From Kwoniella bestiolae CBS 10118 (taxonomy: Eukaryota; Basidiomycota; Tremellomycetes; Tremellales; Cryptococcaceae), in NCBI RefSeq assembly GCF_000512585.2, contig NC_089243.1, positions 2,232,001-2,296,000 on the forward strand: a DNA stretch of 64,000 nucleotides. The letters run 5' to 3'. A model generated the notes under the pieces. The model was not told the origin of the DNA. It ran no database searches and saw only the letters and a program-made list of their open reading frames with translations. Shown here piece by piece: positions 1 to 10,950 of this stretch (positions are counted from its first letter, which is position 1; each line of letters opens with the position of its first letter). Made by a program: the position numbers and the translations under genes.

Positions 1-322
1 TCATGCGAAGAGGTATCGAATTGATTATATCTGCGAGGGGTTGCAGGTAAGAGAGATAATTCAAGAATCACACTCACTCCCCATCCCCATCCTCCTCCTT
101 ACCCTGCAGTCCGACGCCCCTCATTCTGAGAAACACAACAGGATAAGGGCTCTCCCTACTAGCCGCAGGAGAAGGTTGCCTAACCAACCGCCTCGTACAT
201 TGTATGGAATCCCCCTTGGCCGCTGTGGAAGTAGTACCGAAGAATCTCAGTGGGACGATGAAGCTGAATCCTACGGAGAGGGTGAGCGGTTTAAGAGGTT
301 GGAGGATGTGTCGTGCGCGTGA
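1..322 (+). CDS. 3' end of an unidentified protein gene (partial)
   Basis: The left edge cuts this gene. One open frame runs to a clean donor after base 46, and a pyrimidine-rich stretch leads to an acceptor before base 110. The joined frame stays open in phase 0 and stops with TGA at 320-322. The visible part is about 86 residues. It begins with a segment containing RIDYI, which resembles the conserved piece near the C-terminus of endonuclease/exonuclease/phosphatase-fold enzymes. It ends with a basic patch and an acidic, Ser/Glu-rich tail. The EEP resemblance rests on five residues and is only a hint. The gene is convergent with the STRAP-like gene. No function can be assigned from this fragment. 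Confidence 0.45.
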   Translation, partial: HAKRYRIDYICEGLQVREIIQESHSLPIPILLLTLQSDAPHSEKHNRIRALPTSRRRRLPNQPPRTLYGIPLGRCGSSTEESQWDDEAESYGEGERFKRLEDVSCA

Positions 323-717
323 GGAGAGGAGGGGCATTGTGGAGAGGGGAGTGTACAATTAGATTGTAGATGAATTGGAGGTGAGATCAAGTAGAAGAAG
401 GATAATTGAGAGTGGATGCAGAATTAGCAGCGGTTTATCTGATATCTGATATCTTTATATCTCATTTTGGTGATTATGACGTCACCACCTCCTATCATCC
501 ACAACTCATGCATGAACAATGACAATGACAGTGTGAAGAACATGAATAGCATGTATCGATATAAATTATATACTATGCACAAAACATCTTCCCATTGGTG
601 AGCAGATAATCACTACTGTTCCTTCTCCAATCGACAAGCCACTGTCGAATGGAAGAGTGGTGGTGTGACAAGCGAAGGTGGAAGAGGATAAATGACGATA
701 ACCATTCGAGACTACCT
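323..717. other. Convergent intergenic region
   Basis: This lies between two 3' ends. It holds AT-rich GATATC-type repeats around 439-462 and a perfect CRE-like palindrome TGACGTCA at 477-484. No gene is seen. Confidence 0.5.
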
Positions 718-2535
718 TTAATCCTGAGTCTGCCATAATCCATATGATTTTCCTGGGTTGGTCTGCCAGAGACGGATCGTACCTATGATAAAACATGATA
801 TCAGCATCTAGTCATAACCACGAGACATCGTCCACGCCTTGGATGTTGGTAAATCCCGCCATCTGCCCTCTTGCGTCGCATCTAGATTTCACAGGGTACA
901 TTCTGCCTGAACAGGTGCAAAGATCCCACACCACACTCACCATCCTCACTTCCACTCGCATAAACCTCTCCATCCGGACTGTAGCTCGCGCAAAGTACAG
1001 GCCCATGATGTCCCTTGTACACTTCCTTCTCCTTTCCAGAATCCAGGTCATACACTCTGACCCACGGATCATTCGTCGATCCAACTACGAATCTATCTCT
1101 TGCGAATGGGTGAAGCGAGGCGGAAGTGGGTGGGTGGGGTAATTCGACGGTGACTGGTGGGTGTTGTCTGAGTTTGGAGATATGAAACTATCAGCTTTGA
1201 TACTCCCTTCACATCCTATTCCGTATTCTTCCTCAGAGATATTTGTTTTGCCTTCCTTCCCGCTCACTTGAGCAGCTGATCCGTCTAGAGGACAGAGAAC
1301 CATGAGACAGTCTCACTCACCTTAAAATATCCAAGAAATGAACTTTCTTCCCAGCGGTGACACTCAACGTCCCACCTCCATGGGCCAATTCCATCGATGT
1401 GATGGATTCACCAAGGTCCAATGAACCGGTCTGACTCAAAGTTCGGAGATCCCACCATCTACAAAATGATAGATATCAAGGTCAGCTCGTTACTCACAAA
1501 AGAAGAATAGACTGTCAAGTAATTTGGGTGAATGTTGGAAGGCAAAAGTAAGCAATAACTCACCTGACCAACCCATCCTCCGACGCACTGACTCCCATAG
1601 TCCCGCCCGAACCTTCATCCCAGACCAGACTCCTCACAATTCCATCAGTAGATAGTCCATCAGGTCTACTACCAAGTATCAGAGGTTCAGCCTCTGGTCG
1701 ACCCAAGTCGAACAATCGGATTTTCTTTTCATGACCACCCTGAGCGATTATGTATGTGATCAGTCCCGTGAATGCATCTCAAGGTGAATGCGACTTACTG
1801 TCAAGAGATACTGAGGTGTCTGTGATGGGTTCAAGGCTACCGAACGGACAATGTGATTGTGCGAGAATGTATGGAGGGCTTCTCCGGAGTTACAATCCCA
1901 TATTTTGCTATGACACCAAATAGATAAAATCGCGTCAGAACACTTCCATGAGACTCATGGGAGAGACTGAGCTAGAAATGGTGGTAATAGCCCACTCACG
2001 CTGTAAAATCCGCACTTCCCGTTACTGCTTTGGAAGTGTCCAGTGATATTTTGGAGGACCATACGGCTCCTTTGTGACCTACGAAAACATCCGCATATCT
2101 TAGTTGATGTTTGACTAGGGAAACATCAAGAACAATGAGAGCAGCTCACCTAAGAAAGTACCTATCCAATCACCTAGCCAGCTTCGTAACATTGGGTTTC
2201 CATCTTTACAAGCTGATATCAAGAGGTAGGTTCCGTCGTCGAGTCTAGAAGTGGGAATCCAAATATCAGCGTTGTACCTCTTGACAAAGGTGAGAATGAT
2301 GGTAAAGAGATACGAAGAGACCAATAACCCAAGTGGTTCTCGTTATCGTGATTCTTTCAGGAATAATGATTACTTACAGGTTTGAGAATGATAGATGGGT
2401 GACAGGTCGAGTATGACCCGAACATAATAACGGTTGAACTTTTACAGCTGCATTTCCATTCGCATTTTGATCTTGAGGTGCAGGTGTGTTGGAGTGAGAG
2501 TGAGGGTTAGAGTTGTATCCGTTGGTGTATGACAT
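718..2535 (-). CDS. STRAP: STRAP/unrip-like WD40 repeat protein
   Basis: This is a beta-propeller scaffold of the STRAP (unrip) family, which in animals works with the SMN complex and TGF-beta signalling. Exon 1 (2378-2535) encodes a short Ser/Asn-rich leader and then CSGHTRPVTHLSFSN. The following exons carry the family-specific LLISACKDG, GDWIGTFLG and RLFDLGRPEAEP. The last full repeat contains YKGHHGPVLCASYSPDG, and the protein ends GTIRLWQ...YGLWQTQD before TAA at 718-720. Some seven introns interrupt it. The start at 2535 is chosen because family homology begins shortly after it. An in-frame ATG at 2658 would add about 41 residues with no family match. The C-terminus is shorter than the acidic tail of animal STRAP. 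A link to snRNP assembly, alongside the neighbouring SmD1 gene, is only suggestive. Confidence 0.88.
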
Positions 2536-3402
2536 GGTATTAAGCCGAACCGGTTCTAGATCTGATTTGCTGCGAAGAGAAAGGGGTTGAAAGGTTGAAG
2601 GAGGTCTACTGATTGGATTAATCCGGTGTTGGAACAGAGTTCGAGATAGGTCGTTCAAAGTTGTTCAAAGTATATAAGTTGAGAAAGCTTGTTGATGGGG
2701 GGGTGGAGGTTTGAGCAGAAAGACAATGTTAGACAGATTATTTGGTTCGAATGGGAAGAATGCCGTCTAGGCTGGTTCAGAAATGCTGGAGGTTGGGAAT
2801 GAGATCGAATGCTTGAGGGATGGAAACAGGTGAGTCGTAGTATGTTGATGCTATGGGAGATCTATAAGTTGGAAAGGTTGCACAGTTGTATAGTGTTGTA
2901 TGTATTCTAGGGAGATGACACAGGTGGACACGTAGAAGGGGACTTGAGTTTGACGCGATCTTTCTTGGTGAAAGTCGGTTGATGATATGGTAGTGATACT
3001 GGGTATATTTGTCGTAGATTCGGACGAGAGGGTGAGACTGATATGCGAGAGAAAGGAGAGAAGAGGGGGATGCGATGAGGACGATAAAGTAAGAAGTAAG
3101 AAACGAGAAATGGGAAATGAGAGATGAATGATGAGATGTTGAGATGAATGATGATGAATCAATGTGATAGACGCGTAGTTGAGCAGAAATGCCACATTCA
3201 GTTGTATGTGGAGATATCGCCGAATAACGCCGCCTACTTCACCTTCACGTTGCCCTTTAAGACGTTGATGATAACAATCCATTCTATGTTCGATGTTCTT
3301 CATCTTATACATATATACTCCACCTTCATTATCATAACCACCAAAAAAGCCTACCACAGGCATCCTACATCAAATCAGCTCAATCCGACTCCGTCTTTCA
3401 CA
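2536..3402. promoter_or_regulatory. Divergent promoter region STRAP-like / SMD1
   Basis: An 867-bp region lies between two divergent starts. It is purine-rich on the + strand (GAGA-type runs near 3030-3130), as is common upstream of highly expressed fungal genes. A long minus-strand open frame at 2851-3363 looks like low-complexity read-through of these runs and is not called as a gene. Confidence 0.45.
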
Positions 3403-4248
3403 ATGAAGCTCGTCAGGTGGGTGTTTTTCAATGGATATGCGATTAGAGGGAAAGGAGATAGGAAGCAAGGTTGAAGGGAAAGGAAGGAAGATGCCGGTCT
3501 CGTGTCTTTGGATGTCAAGCGTAGAACAAGGAGAACCAACTCCCTGGAAGCGAGATTGGGACAGAACGGAATCATTAGAGGGGTTGAGATGGGCAGAATG
3601 CGGTCAGATCATGTCAAATAACAGGAACAGCTGGAACAGAGGAGAAATGTCGACTTTCAAACGAACTGAGACTTCACGTGCTGACCTATAATATCTTCAC
3701 CTCCTGCAGATTCTTGATGAAGCTCAACAACGAGACGGTCACGATCGAGCTCAAGAATGGTAGTGTAGTGCATGGTACGATCACTGGTGGGTTTTGACTT
3801 TTGTCCGACTTGCAACACAAGAATGGCTGAGCTAACCTTAGTTTTGTTATTCCTTCTGCCATCTCTGCCTGATATTCGCTATCACCCACACTCAACTCGG
3901 TATTATTTATATTCTCGATTACATCAACCAGCCGTCGACCCACAAATGAACACCCATCTCAAATCCGTCAAATTAACCTTACGATCCCAAGCCTCCAACC
4001 AACCGCCAATATCGTTAGACTCAATAGCGATCCGAGGGAACAATGTCCGATATTACATCTTACCGGATTCCCTGCCATTAGATACGTTGTTGGTGGATGA
4101 TATGCCAAAGGCGAAGAGAAGGAAGGAAGGTGCCGGAGGCGCTGCGAGAGGTGCTAGGGGTGCGAGAGGTGGTCCGATGAGAGGCGGGCCTGGTGGACGA
4201 GGTGGTGGAGGACGGGGTGGGCCTAGGGGTCGAGGTCGAGGTTTCTAG
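3403..4248 (+). CDS. SMD1: Small nuclear ribonucleoprotein Sm D1
   Basis: SmD1 is a core Sm-ring subunit of spliceosomal snRNPs. Three exons are read: 3403-3416 (14 nt), 3710-3786 and 3932-4248. They join to a 135-residue protein beginning MKLVRFLMKLNNETVTIEL, which is the Sm1 motif. The Sm2 motif follows with SIRGNN-type residues (here AIRGNNVRYYILPDSLPLD). The C-terminal tail is an RGG/GRG-rich stretch, the usual target of symmetric arginine dimethylation. Length and order match the family. Intron 1 is 293 nt and follows a 14-nt first exon. I found no snoRNA box motifs in it. The 3' flank carries a GCT microsatellite. Confidence 0.96.
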
Positions 4249-4396
4249 GGGGCTCTGTGACAAGGGAAGACAAATGGGTAGTCAGAAGCGAGGGAAGAAG
4301 GATATATGAAATTCCGTTTCTATACATGTTACATTATATACCAATCCGCATGATCAGATGATGCAAAATCTCATCGCATTGTATAAAAGGGCTCTA

Positions 4397-4433
<37 letters not shown>

Positions 4434-4688
4434 CTGCCATCGCATGCTTAGTCCCATAAAGCTGATTATGTGGAGGTCGAATGAGCAGAACTAGAAGGAA
4501 TACAAGCCAAAGATCATGATTTTGCTTCGCTTTTTTCCACCTCCACTCGACATGTTCACCTTCATCCTCTTCGCCGTCAATCACATCTTTCATCCTGATT
4601 CTATCCTGGTATCATCAACACGCAAGCCAACAGTGAACTCAACATTGCTCACTGCTGAAATCTGCTCTCTCTCGTCGCACACCCAACG
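4249..4688. other. Intergenic region SMD1 to RTR1
   Basis: It contains the SMD1 3' flank, a (GCT)12 run and the RTR1 promoter, which has C/T-rich stretches just before the ATG. No further gene is seen. Confidence 0.5.
4397..4432. repeat. (GCT)12 microsatellite
   Basis: Twelve uninterrupted GCT units lie downstream of SMD1. In the minus frame they read as poly-Ala, but no gene model supports that reading, so this is taken as non-coding. Confidence 0.9.
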
Positions 4689-6052
4689 ATGTCTTCTCAA
4701 CCCAACGCAGCGGGTCCATCCAACACATCTCGCAACCCCGTCAAATTATCAGTAGCTCAACGATCTTCCCACCATCAGGAAGTCAGCACTCAAGGCGATG
4801 ACGAGAAAGGTGAACATGATATCCTAGTCAAAGCAGCGGTCAGGAAAGCTCAATTACAACGTAGAGTCGATAGATGGATGGACAAGTTGATGGAGGAGAC
4901 GGTGGATAGAGCGCCGTTCAAGAAGATCGTGAGTGGGCTTTAAAGATATCCCTCCGAGTCCTATCCCTCATACCATCCGGCAGTAAAACAAGCACCAATC
5001 GAAGGCTCTAGAGTGCCTCATCACCCAGTATCTGATAAGCATATACAAGGATATCATCCTGTATCATAGTTACTGATACGAAATCCAGCTAACTCACCTC
5101 CCACATCCAGACCTCCCACCTAACCCCATCTCAATACCAAGAACTAACCCACGAACGACACCTCAACTTCCTATGTTCCTACCCCTTATGTGCGAACAAA
5201 CCCAAAAGGGAATACTCAGACAAGAAGCGTTTATCTATATCAACAAAAAACAGGACAATCAAGGAGAAGCAGGGTAATCCGGAAGATGGATTCTGTAGTC
5301 CGAAATGTACAAAGAAGTCGGAGTGGGTTGAGAGCAATCTGAGCGAAGAGGCTGTATGGTTGAGAACGGAGATTAGGGAGGTGGAGTTGCTTGAAGAGCT
5401 GGAAGAGAGGGGGCTGTTTACATGGCCAGAAGATAGCAAGAACGCAAAGAAGAGTGGGACAAGTCAGATATCAAGCAATGGAGTCAAGTCACGAAACCCA
5501 TCTTCTGATGTAACGAAAGTCGTGACGACCATGAAGACACCCTCAACATCACAACCACCTATACCTCAAACCCCTCCTACACTATCTAAGCCTGAAAATC
5601 CAGTATCAGCCCTCATAGCCAGGCTGACAATCCACGAACGACCCACACCCTCAACACCTCCAATCGCCCCATCGCTCTCTCAACCTACACCATCATACTC
5701 CTCCCCTCCTCCTAATTCCGTCCAACCACATCGACAAGTACATCCTCAATCTAGCCCATCCAAGAATACCACCGCGCCCGTCGATTCACCAAGAGAATCC
5801 CGTCGTGCTCAATCAGCTTTGATCGGCTCATCATCTAAACAGTTGTCCAACACTTTCGTCAATGCCTCGAAATCACTTGGTCCAATAGGTATAGCACAGG
5901 GGGATAGCGACGCTGAAGAAGAGAGCGAGGCGAGTGATTGGGATCAGGAGGTGGAAGGGGGATGGGATGATGAGGAGATGAAAGGATTTTGGGAGGAGGC
6001 TAGGTTGGCAAGGGAGATGGTAGATGAGGAACAAGGGGATCAAGGAGAATGA
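4689..6052 (+). CDS. RTR1: RNA polymerase II CTD phosphatase Rtr1/RPAP2-type protein
   Basis: Rtr1/RPAP2 proteins act on the Rpb1 C-terminal domain (Ser5-P) and in Pol II import and assembly. Exon 1 is 4689-4928 and exon 2 is 5111-6052, giving about 393 residues. The RTR1 zinc-binding domain shows the paired cysteines FLCSYPLC and, after a basic spacer, FCSPKC. The residues before it (SQYQELTHERHLN) fit the helix that precedes the zinc site. The C-terminal half is Pro/Ser-rich and probably disordered, ending in an acidic Trp-containing stretch around residues 350-390. It is longer than yeast Rtr1 and shorter than human RPAP2. The start is the first ATG after a C/T-rich leader. The neighbours do not suggest an operon-like link. 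Confidence 0.85.
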
Positions 6053-6392
6053 TCCTCAAGTTGATCGTCCGCTTAGTCCACGGTCCAGATGGACGACGCA
6101 ATACATTAACTCTGCACACATCCGGTGTGAACTCTTGGCTAGGGGCAAGCTGAAAATAAAAGAAGGACAGGAGAAATGTATATCATGGTTCGTAGCCGTG
6201 TAGCTGACCAGTATCATTATCGAGATTGAATCAATTGTGATCGAAATCAACGACTGGAACACAGCGTAACTCCAGATGCATATCATTACTCTCAGTATAC
6301 AAGGACTCCAAATGGTGACTCTCGTCTAACCTGATGGAGGCCTTCAGGCAGGTTGAGCTCGAAGTGTGATCAATCGATCATCGCCTGAGTCT
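6053..6392. other. Convergent intergenic region
   Basis: This lies between the RTR1 stop and the stop of the first lectin-like gene. It is AT-rich, with no gene or motif recognised. Confidence 0.5.
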
Positions 6393-7153
6393 TTACTCTA
6401 CAACCTCCCAGACTGCATATGCACCAAGGCACCTCAAGGATCAGCCAATACACCGAGCATCCACATGATCCTAAACGAAACCACATACTTCGTTGACCGC
6501 CTTCGATTGCCAGAGGTTTCGACGAGCCTGGACAAGCGTCAATCCTCATGATGAACAGAGGGTCCGTTGTCTTGGTCAGGCAGTACTCTTCGGGGATCTT
6601 CTCATTGGGATTAACCACGAAATCCAAAGTGGTCTGAATACCACCGTCTTCGAGAAATGTCCACCTATGTAAGCAATCTCGTCAGTAGTCTAACCCCCCA
6701 ATCGAAAGAGCATAGCACGTATCGAGAAGACAAAGGTTCATCCATTGAGTGTGGCGTGCAAATCAAAAGAAACACCACAACCAGCAAGGCAGCGATACTA
6801 AGTCATATTCTCGTGACTTACTGTTGTTCTTGGCTACTCTCCCTGGGTGATTGCAGAGTCACAGCAATACCACCTTCAGAACTTTCCAATACTTTACCGT
6901 GATCCTCGGCCAATGCGATCTTACCAGATTGACCGACTCCGTCTCCGTTGATCGTCCACTTGGGCGCATCGGAGCACGTCTCGGTAGAAGCTTGAATCAC
7001 GTCTGACCTACCCAACACCGCCCTATGACTTAGACAGTCGTCGGTACCTTTTAGTCGGATTTTGACGTCTTTCTCGGCTAGTCGAGGAGTGAGAGGAGAT
7101 CCTGTCGCCATGGTCAGAGCTAAGAGGGGAAGAATGGAGGTTGAGATGAACAT
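6393..7153 (-). CDS. Secreted QxW beta-trefoil (ricin-B-type) lectin-like protein, copy A
   Basis: A small predicted secreted protein of 175 residues. Exons are 6822-7153, 6489-6664 and 6393-6412. The N-terminus is a signal peptide (MFISTSILPLLALTMATG). It is followed by VKIRLKGTDDCL, the shared first strand and Cys of this local family. The exon 1/2 junction falls inside QQW, a QxW-type motif of ricin-B trefoils, and the 20-nt last exon adds IWEVVE. Compared with the sister copies, the middle is more divergent and the DGRIS motif is degenerate (DGGIQT), so carbohydrate binding may be altered. It is the first of four tandem paralogues on the minus strand. The lectin call rests on motif pattern, not a search. 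Only a lectin-type fold is proposed, with no toxin catalytic chain. Confidence 0.7.
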
Positions 7154-7185
7154 TTCGCGGTGTGTTACAATAAGTCTAGTAATTG

Positions 7186-7194
7186 ATTTAAATA
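7186..7194 (-). promoter_or_regulatory. TATA-like element of lectin-like copy A
   Basis: TATTTAAAT on the minus strand lies about 33-41 nt before the ATG at 7153. Assignment is by position only. Confidence 0.35.
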
Positions 7195-7599
7195 GTGGGT
7201 CGTTTGCGTATGTATAGCTAATTACAAATCTCGCAATGTTATTGTACAAGGTATGAGTATCTCAAGGAATCCAATGTAGGTGCCAGGAGAGCTATTATAT
7301 AACGTCAGTCACTCTGACTCATCTCCCCAGATATGTGATGTCAGGAGGATGCGCCAAAGGACGTCAATCAAAAGAGTAAGCTTTTAGGTGTCTCACAGAT
7401 TTCACTATCAGTTTCACTTTAATCCGAAACGGTCCAATATCTGGAATTGGGAAGTCTTCCTTTATGTTCCGTCTTGATTGACTGCTGTATCAGGTATGAT
7501 CCTGTTGAAGGGTCGTCTGATTTTCAACATAAGTCATCCGCTCGGCAGGCCTTGTGGCAGCTCGATCGTCCGGTCAGATCACTTGAGCTGGTTACTGCA

Positions 7600-7630
7600 G
7601 TTCAAGTTGATTGGTAACCTCAACTTGAAC
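7600..7630. repeat. Perfect 11-bp inverted repeat, 9-nt loop
   Basis: GTTCAAGTTGA and its exact reverse complement TCAACTTGAAC flank nine bases, forming a potential hairpin or operator between lectin-like copies. Confidence 0.7.
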
Positions 7631-7896
7631 GAAACTACCCATGATCTGCCGGATAGTGTCACCCATGGTTTGAGAGATGTCTCTCAGATGCACTTCACCT
7701 GCGCAGGGTACGCCACAACTCTGAACAACTGCACAGCAGTACCTAACGTTCATCACTGGACATAACATCGCACATGTTCGTCTACAACATCCTTGCTCGT
7801 CACCCTACAGTGCCAAAGAGGACAATGTGCCTTCTCCAGTATACATGCATCCCTACTCATAGCTAATCCAAACGCATTATCAAGCTTGTCATGACG

Positions 7897-8638
7897 CTAC
7901 ACCCTCTCATCTTGACTGTTCCGATTCGACGAATTCCCAACTTGTCAATCAAGACACAGTATCTGATCGTCAGTGAACAACCCCATGGCCATTTGGATCT
8001 GCACAGGGGACCGTGCCGCCGTGTGACTCACCTTGTCTGACACTTTCAGATGAGTCGGGTCCAGTCCCACAATCCTTAATCACGATAGGATCGGATGACT
8101 TGTCGATCTTGCTCAAACAGAACTTTGTATCGTCCTTGTTGATTACTGAGATTCTCCCATCGTCATTGACATACCACCTGCATCAAATCAATTCGTCAAA
8201 ACACTCAAATGAATTGTACCATCATACTTCAAAAGATCGACTCACTTCTGCCCAGGTAAACTGTCATTATGTGGCTCCATCGTAACGATAATGCCGGCGT
8301 GGTCGGCGTCAAGCGCATCGAGAACATTCTCATCAGATCCGTCAAGGGCGATCTGAACAGCTGCACTGGAGTAGAATGACCAAAAAGAGGACTCCATGCA
8401 AGGTTTAGTATTCACGCGGAAGGTCAAGTCGACTATAAATGATGGTCGAGACAGAGTTTCACCATCGTCCGAAATCTCCAAAGGATCAACAACTGTATGC
8501 TCTTCCTCCAAAGGTGCAAGACTCATTCGTTCCTGATAATCTGATTTTGGCCATTCGGTCGGATTTACTGTCTCTGATTTTTAATGCTGAGGCTGATGCC
8601 AGAGCCAACAAAGGTAAAAGCTGCAAGAAGGCGAGCAT
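7897..8638 (-). CDS. Secreted QxW beta-trefoil lectin-like protein, copy D (3' end uncertain)
   Basis: Sister of the flanking genes. The signal peptide is MLAFLQLLPLLALASASA, followed by AKIRLSGTNES. Exons read as 8494-8638, 8246-8432 and 8032-8177 plus a short last exon. The first intron (8433-8493) has a weak GTTGTT donor and is absent from the other copies, but it restores the frame and the conserved TKPC...FW segment. The second junction lies in GQKW, followed by DDGRIS and CGTGPDS. The last exon should encode a WEL-type ending. Here a Trp codon followed by EFVE is present near 7938, but one base out of frame with the obvious acceptor. The in-frame reading ends at 7897-7899 without that Trp. 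A degenerating 3' end or a different splice is possible. Confidence 0.55.
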
Positions 8639-9456
8639 ACTGCGGGATTATAGGGTTAACGATTGATGTATTTTCGCGGGCAGTTTAGTATATTTGTCAC
8701 AATATGTGTGATAAGACTGTAAGCAGGAGTTCTCATCGCCGTACGAGTCCGAGCATATGATATACCTTGACCTCGATGTCGTTTGTACCATGATGAGTTC
8801 GGATCGTTTGACCCCCGTCTAGAAGTAGAAAGGTAAGTATCAATTTGTTTGAAGATCTCACACCTCACAACAAAGCAGGGCTCGTGCAGATCACCAGACG
8901 ATGTAATTATTATTGTACAAAGAGGAGGATGATTGATTTGCCTGAGTCACTGATCTCCTTTGATTCACCTCAAGTACTCACCGCAAGTCACCGGTCTGAA
9001 CATCCAGGGCTCTCGTTCTTTTCCTTTGAAAGAGTGCGCCTCTCTAACATTGACGGCCCACCTTCACCTCACACAATAACATAGCATTCAAGGGGTCTTT
9101 CGAACATCACTTCAACAAGGGGAAGGTGCACAGCTCAGAGTTGATGGTAAGAGCAATTTGTGTGGCTCTCGTGCCCCTCAATTTCCAGAGTACGCCATGC
9201 ACTGTGCGAGTCCTTCCATCATGAAATGAGTGAATCAGAGGCAAACGGAGTGGGCTTAGATTGATTGCAATTTCAAGTGGCATGTTCAAGTACTGTATGA
9301 TACAGCCACATGACAGTGATGCAAACGAGGCTGCGCGGGAAGGACTGGACAAGAAAACAAAAAGAATCACTTTAACCAGGCTGCCAAAACAGATACGATG
9401 GTACCGTACTATTTATATCCTGCTCAGATCTCTCAGAGTGACCTCGGATAATCCAA
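8639..9456. other. Intergenic region between lectin-like copies D and B
   Basis: About 0.8 kb with no open frame that carries family motifs. I looked for a fifth, decayed copy on the minus strand and saw none. Confidence 0.45.
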
Positions 9457-10159
9457 CTAGGCCAGTTCCCAGACTGAACGCAATGCGATATGTGGTCAGC
9501 AATAATCGGTCTCGCGGTTCTGCGCTAACAATTTCTCAAGAGTGTATCGAGATACCTTGTTTGACTTTCCCATCAGGAGCATCAGGACCTGTCCCGCAGG
9601 ATTTCGCTTGAACAGCATTACCGTCCAACCAACTTACGCAGACCACATTGGCACCGCCAATGGAGATCCTACCGTCGGCATTGATAGCCCATCTATGAGG
9701 ATACGATACACAAGTGTCAGCTTTGTCATGCACGTCACAGTGATCCCAGTAGATGTAGGTGCTAAGATACCTCTGGGGATACATCGAGAGGGCTGAAAAT
9801 GGGAGCAGTCCACCGAACAACCCAGCTCACTGTTGACCAGGCTTAGCAGGATCATACCCCCCAGTAGTAAGCGGAGTATCAACCTCCACCCCATTGCCAG
9901 CGGTGAGAGCGGACAACTCGTAATCTTGTTGCTCGATCTTACCAGCTTGACCAACAGGAGGAACCACCCATTCAATGGCTGTACCACAGGGTTCAGTCCA
10001 CACCCCGTTTGAAGCTGTTGAACCGCCGTTCTCCTTCAGCTTACCCAGGCATTGATCCGTACCTTTCAGGCGGAGCTTGGTCGGACCATCTCGTCTGGTG
10101 GGGATGGCTGTAGCTGTGGTGAGAGCTAGGAGAGGGAGAAGTGAGGCGATGAATAACAT
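9457..10159 (-). CDS. Secreted QxW beta-trefoil lectin-like protein, copy B
   Basis: The best-preserved copy, 160 residues. Exons are 9831-10159, 9556-9692 and a 17-nt last exon at 9457-9473. The signal peptide is MLFIASLLPLLALTTATA, followed by a short Arg-containing spacer that could be a dibasic processing site. TKLRLKGTDQCLG then opens the domain. The first intron splits the QQW codon set, and exon 2 gives INADGRISI...C and SCGTGPDAPDG. The second intron lies just before VWELA, making a terminal KQVW (QxW) motif. Four core cysteines could form two disulfides. The shared intron positions and phases with copies A and C show these are duplicates of one gene. Such proteins usually bind glycans outside the cell, but the ligand here is unknown. 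Confidence 0.75.
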
Positions 10160-10950
10160 GCTGTATATAAGATCTCTTGTTGGTCTGTGAGCTAATCAAT
10201 AAGTTCTGGAAGAGGATAGACCAAAGACAAGATTGGCGAGATGGTTGCAGAATATGTTAGTACTTATATGTCTTCCATCGTACTGGATGTGCAGGTATCG
10301 TATGCCCTTACTTACTTCATATCGTTGATCAAAACGGAGCAAAAAATGAGGGTTATAATTGGAGAATTGGAGAGGAGCGTTCGGTTAGTACTGCACGTTT
10401 AATAATCCCAATAGCCTGATCATCTCCTCGGATGACCTCATGCTGTAGCTCATGATCGGGCGTTGCCCCTTGGTCTCACTTTCATTTACCCCTGGATGAA
10501 AGGAGGCATAAAAGTATTATCAGCCGGGACCATGTCACCGAGATCAATCAACCTCCTTTCATTGCTTACAATGGTTCAAGACGTACACCGAATAATGGAA
10601 AACCAACCCTGCTTGAGCGACGATCACCCGGAATGACCGTCATCCGAATTTCTACCTTAGAGCAAGGGTGTGCCTCATACAGCCTACCCCAGTCTGTTTT
10701 GCGAGAGGTAGAGGACTGTAAGATGCTGCGTACAGTAGGATGGGGCTTTGATGAACGGTGAAGGTCATCGATTAGTATACCATGACTGAATAACCTCGAT
10801 ACACCATACGATCAGACTGCGTCTATACCGTGCATCGTCTCAGACATGATATAATATAAAAAGAAATAATCCTGGTGATTCTTGACGTCCTGCTGATCCC
10901 AGTCCGCCCGGAGATCTGAGCACGAGCACAACACCGTAGTATATGCGTGA
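10160..10950. other. Intergenic region between lectin-like copies B and C
   Basis: It carries the copy B promoter. No coding signal or family relic was found. The sequence immediately before the copy B ATG is TATA-like (TATATA at 10163-10168 region), too close to serve as a normal TATA box. Confidence 0.4.

Larger units (their letters stand above)
7154..7896. other. Intergenic region between lectin-like copies A and D
   Basis: It includes the copy A promoter (TATA-like element at 7186-7194) and an 11-bp perfect inverted repeat at 7600-7630. A plus-strand open frame across 7478-7765 has no recognised domain and is not called. Confidence 0.45.

Noticed and set aside
2851..3363. 170-codon minus-strand open frame upstream of STRAP-like
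   Set aside because: It arises from purine-rich promoter repeats, gives Ser/His/Leu low-complexity sequence and has no family motif.
3417..3709. Intronic snoRNA in the long first intron of SMD1
   Set aside because: No C box (TGATGA) with a matching D box (CTGA), and no clear H/ACA layout was found.
4354..4593. Minus-strand frame with a poly-Ala run
   Set aside because: The alanines come from the (GCT)12 microsatellite; no start context, splice sites or homology support a gene.
7478..7765. Plus-strand open frame between lectin-like genes
   Set aside because: No domain or signal peptide. It crosses the inverted repeat and reads as chance; a decayed lectin copy was looked for here and not found.
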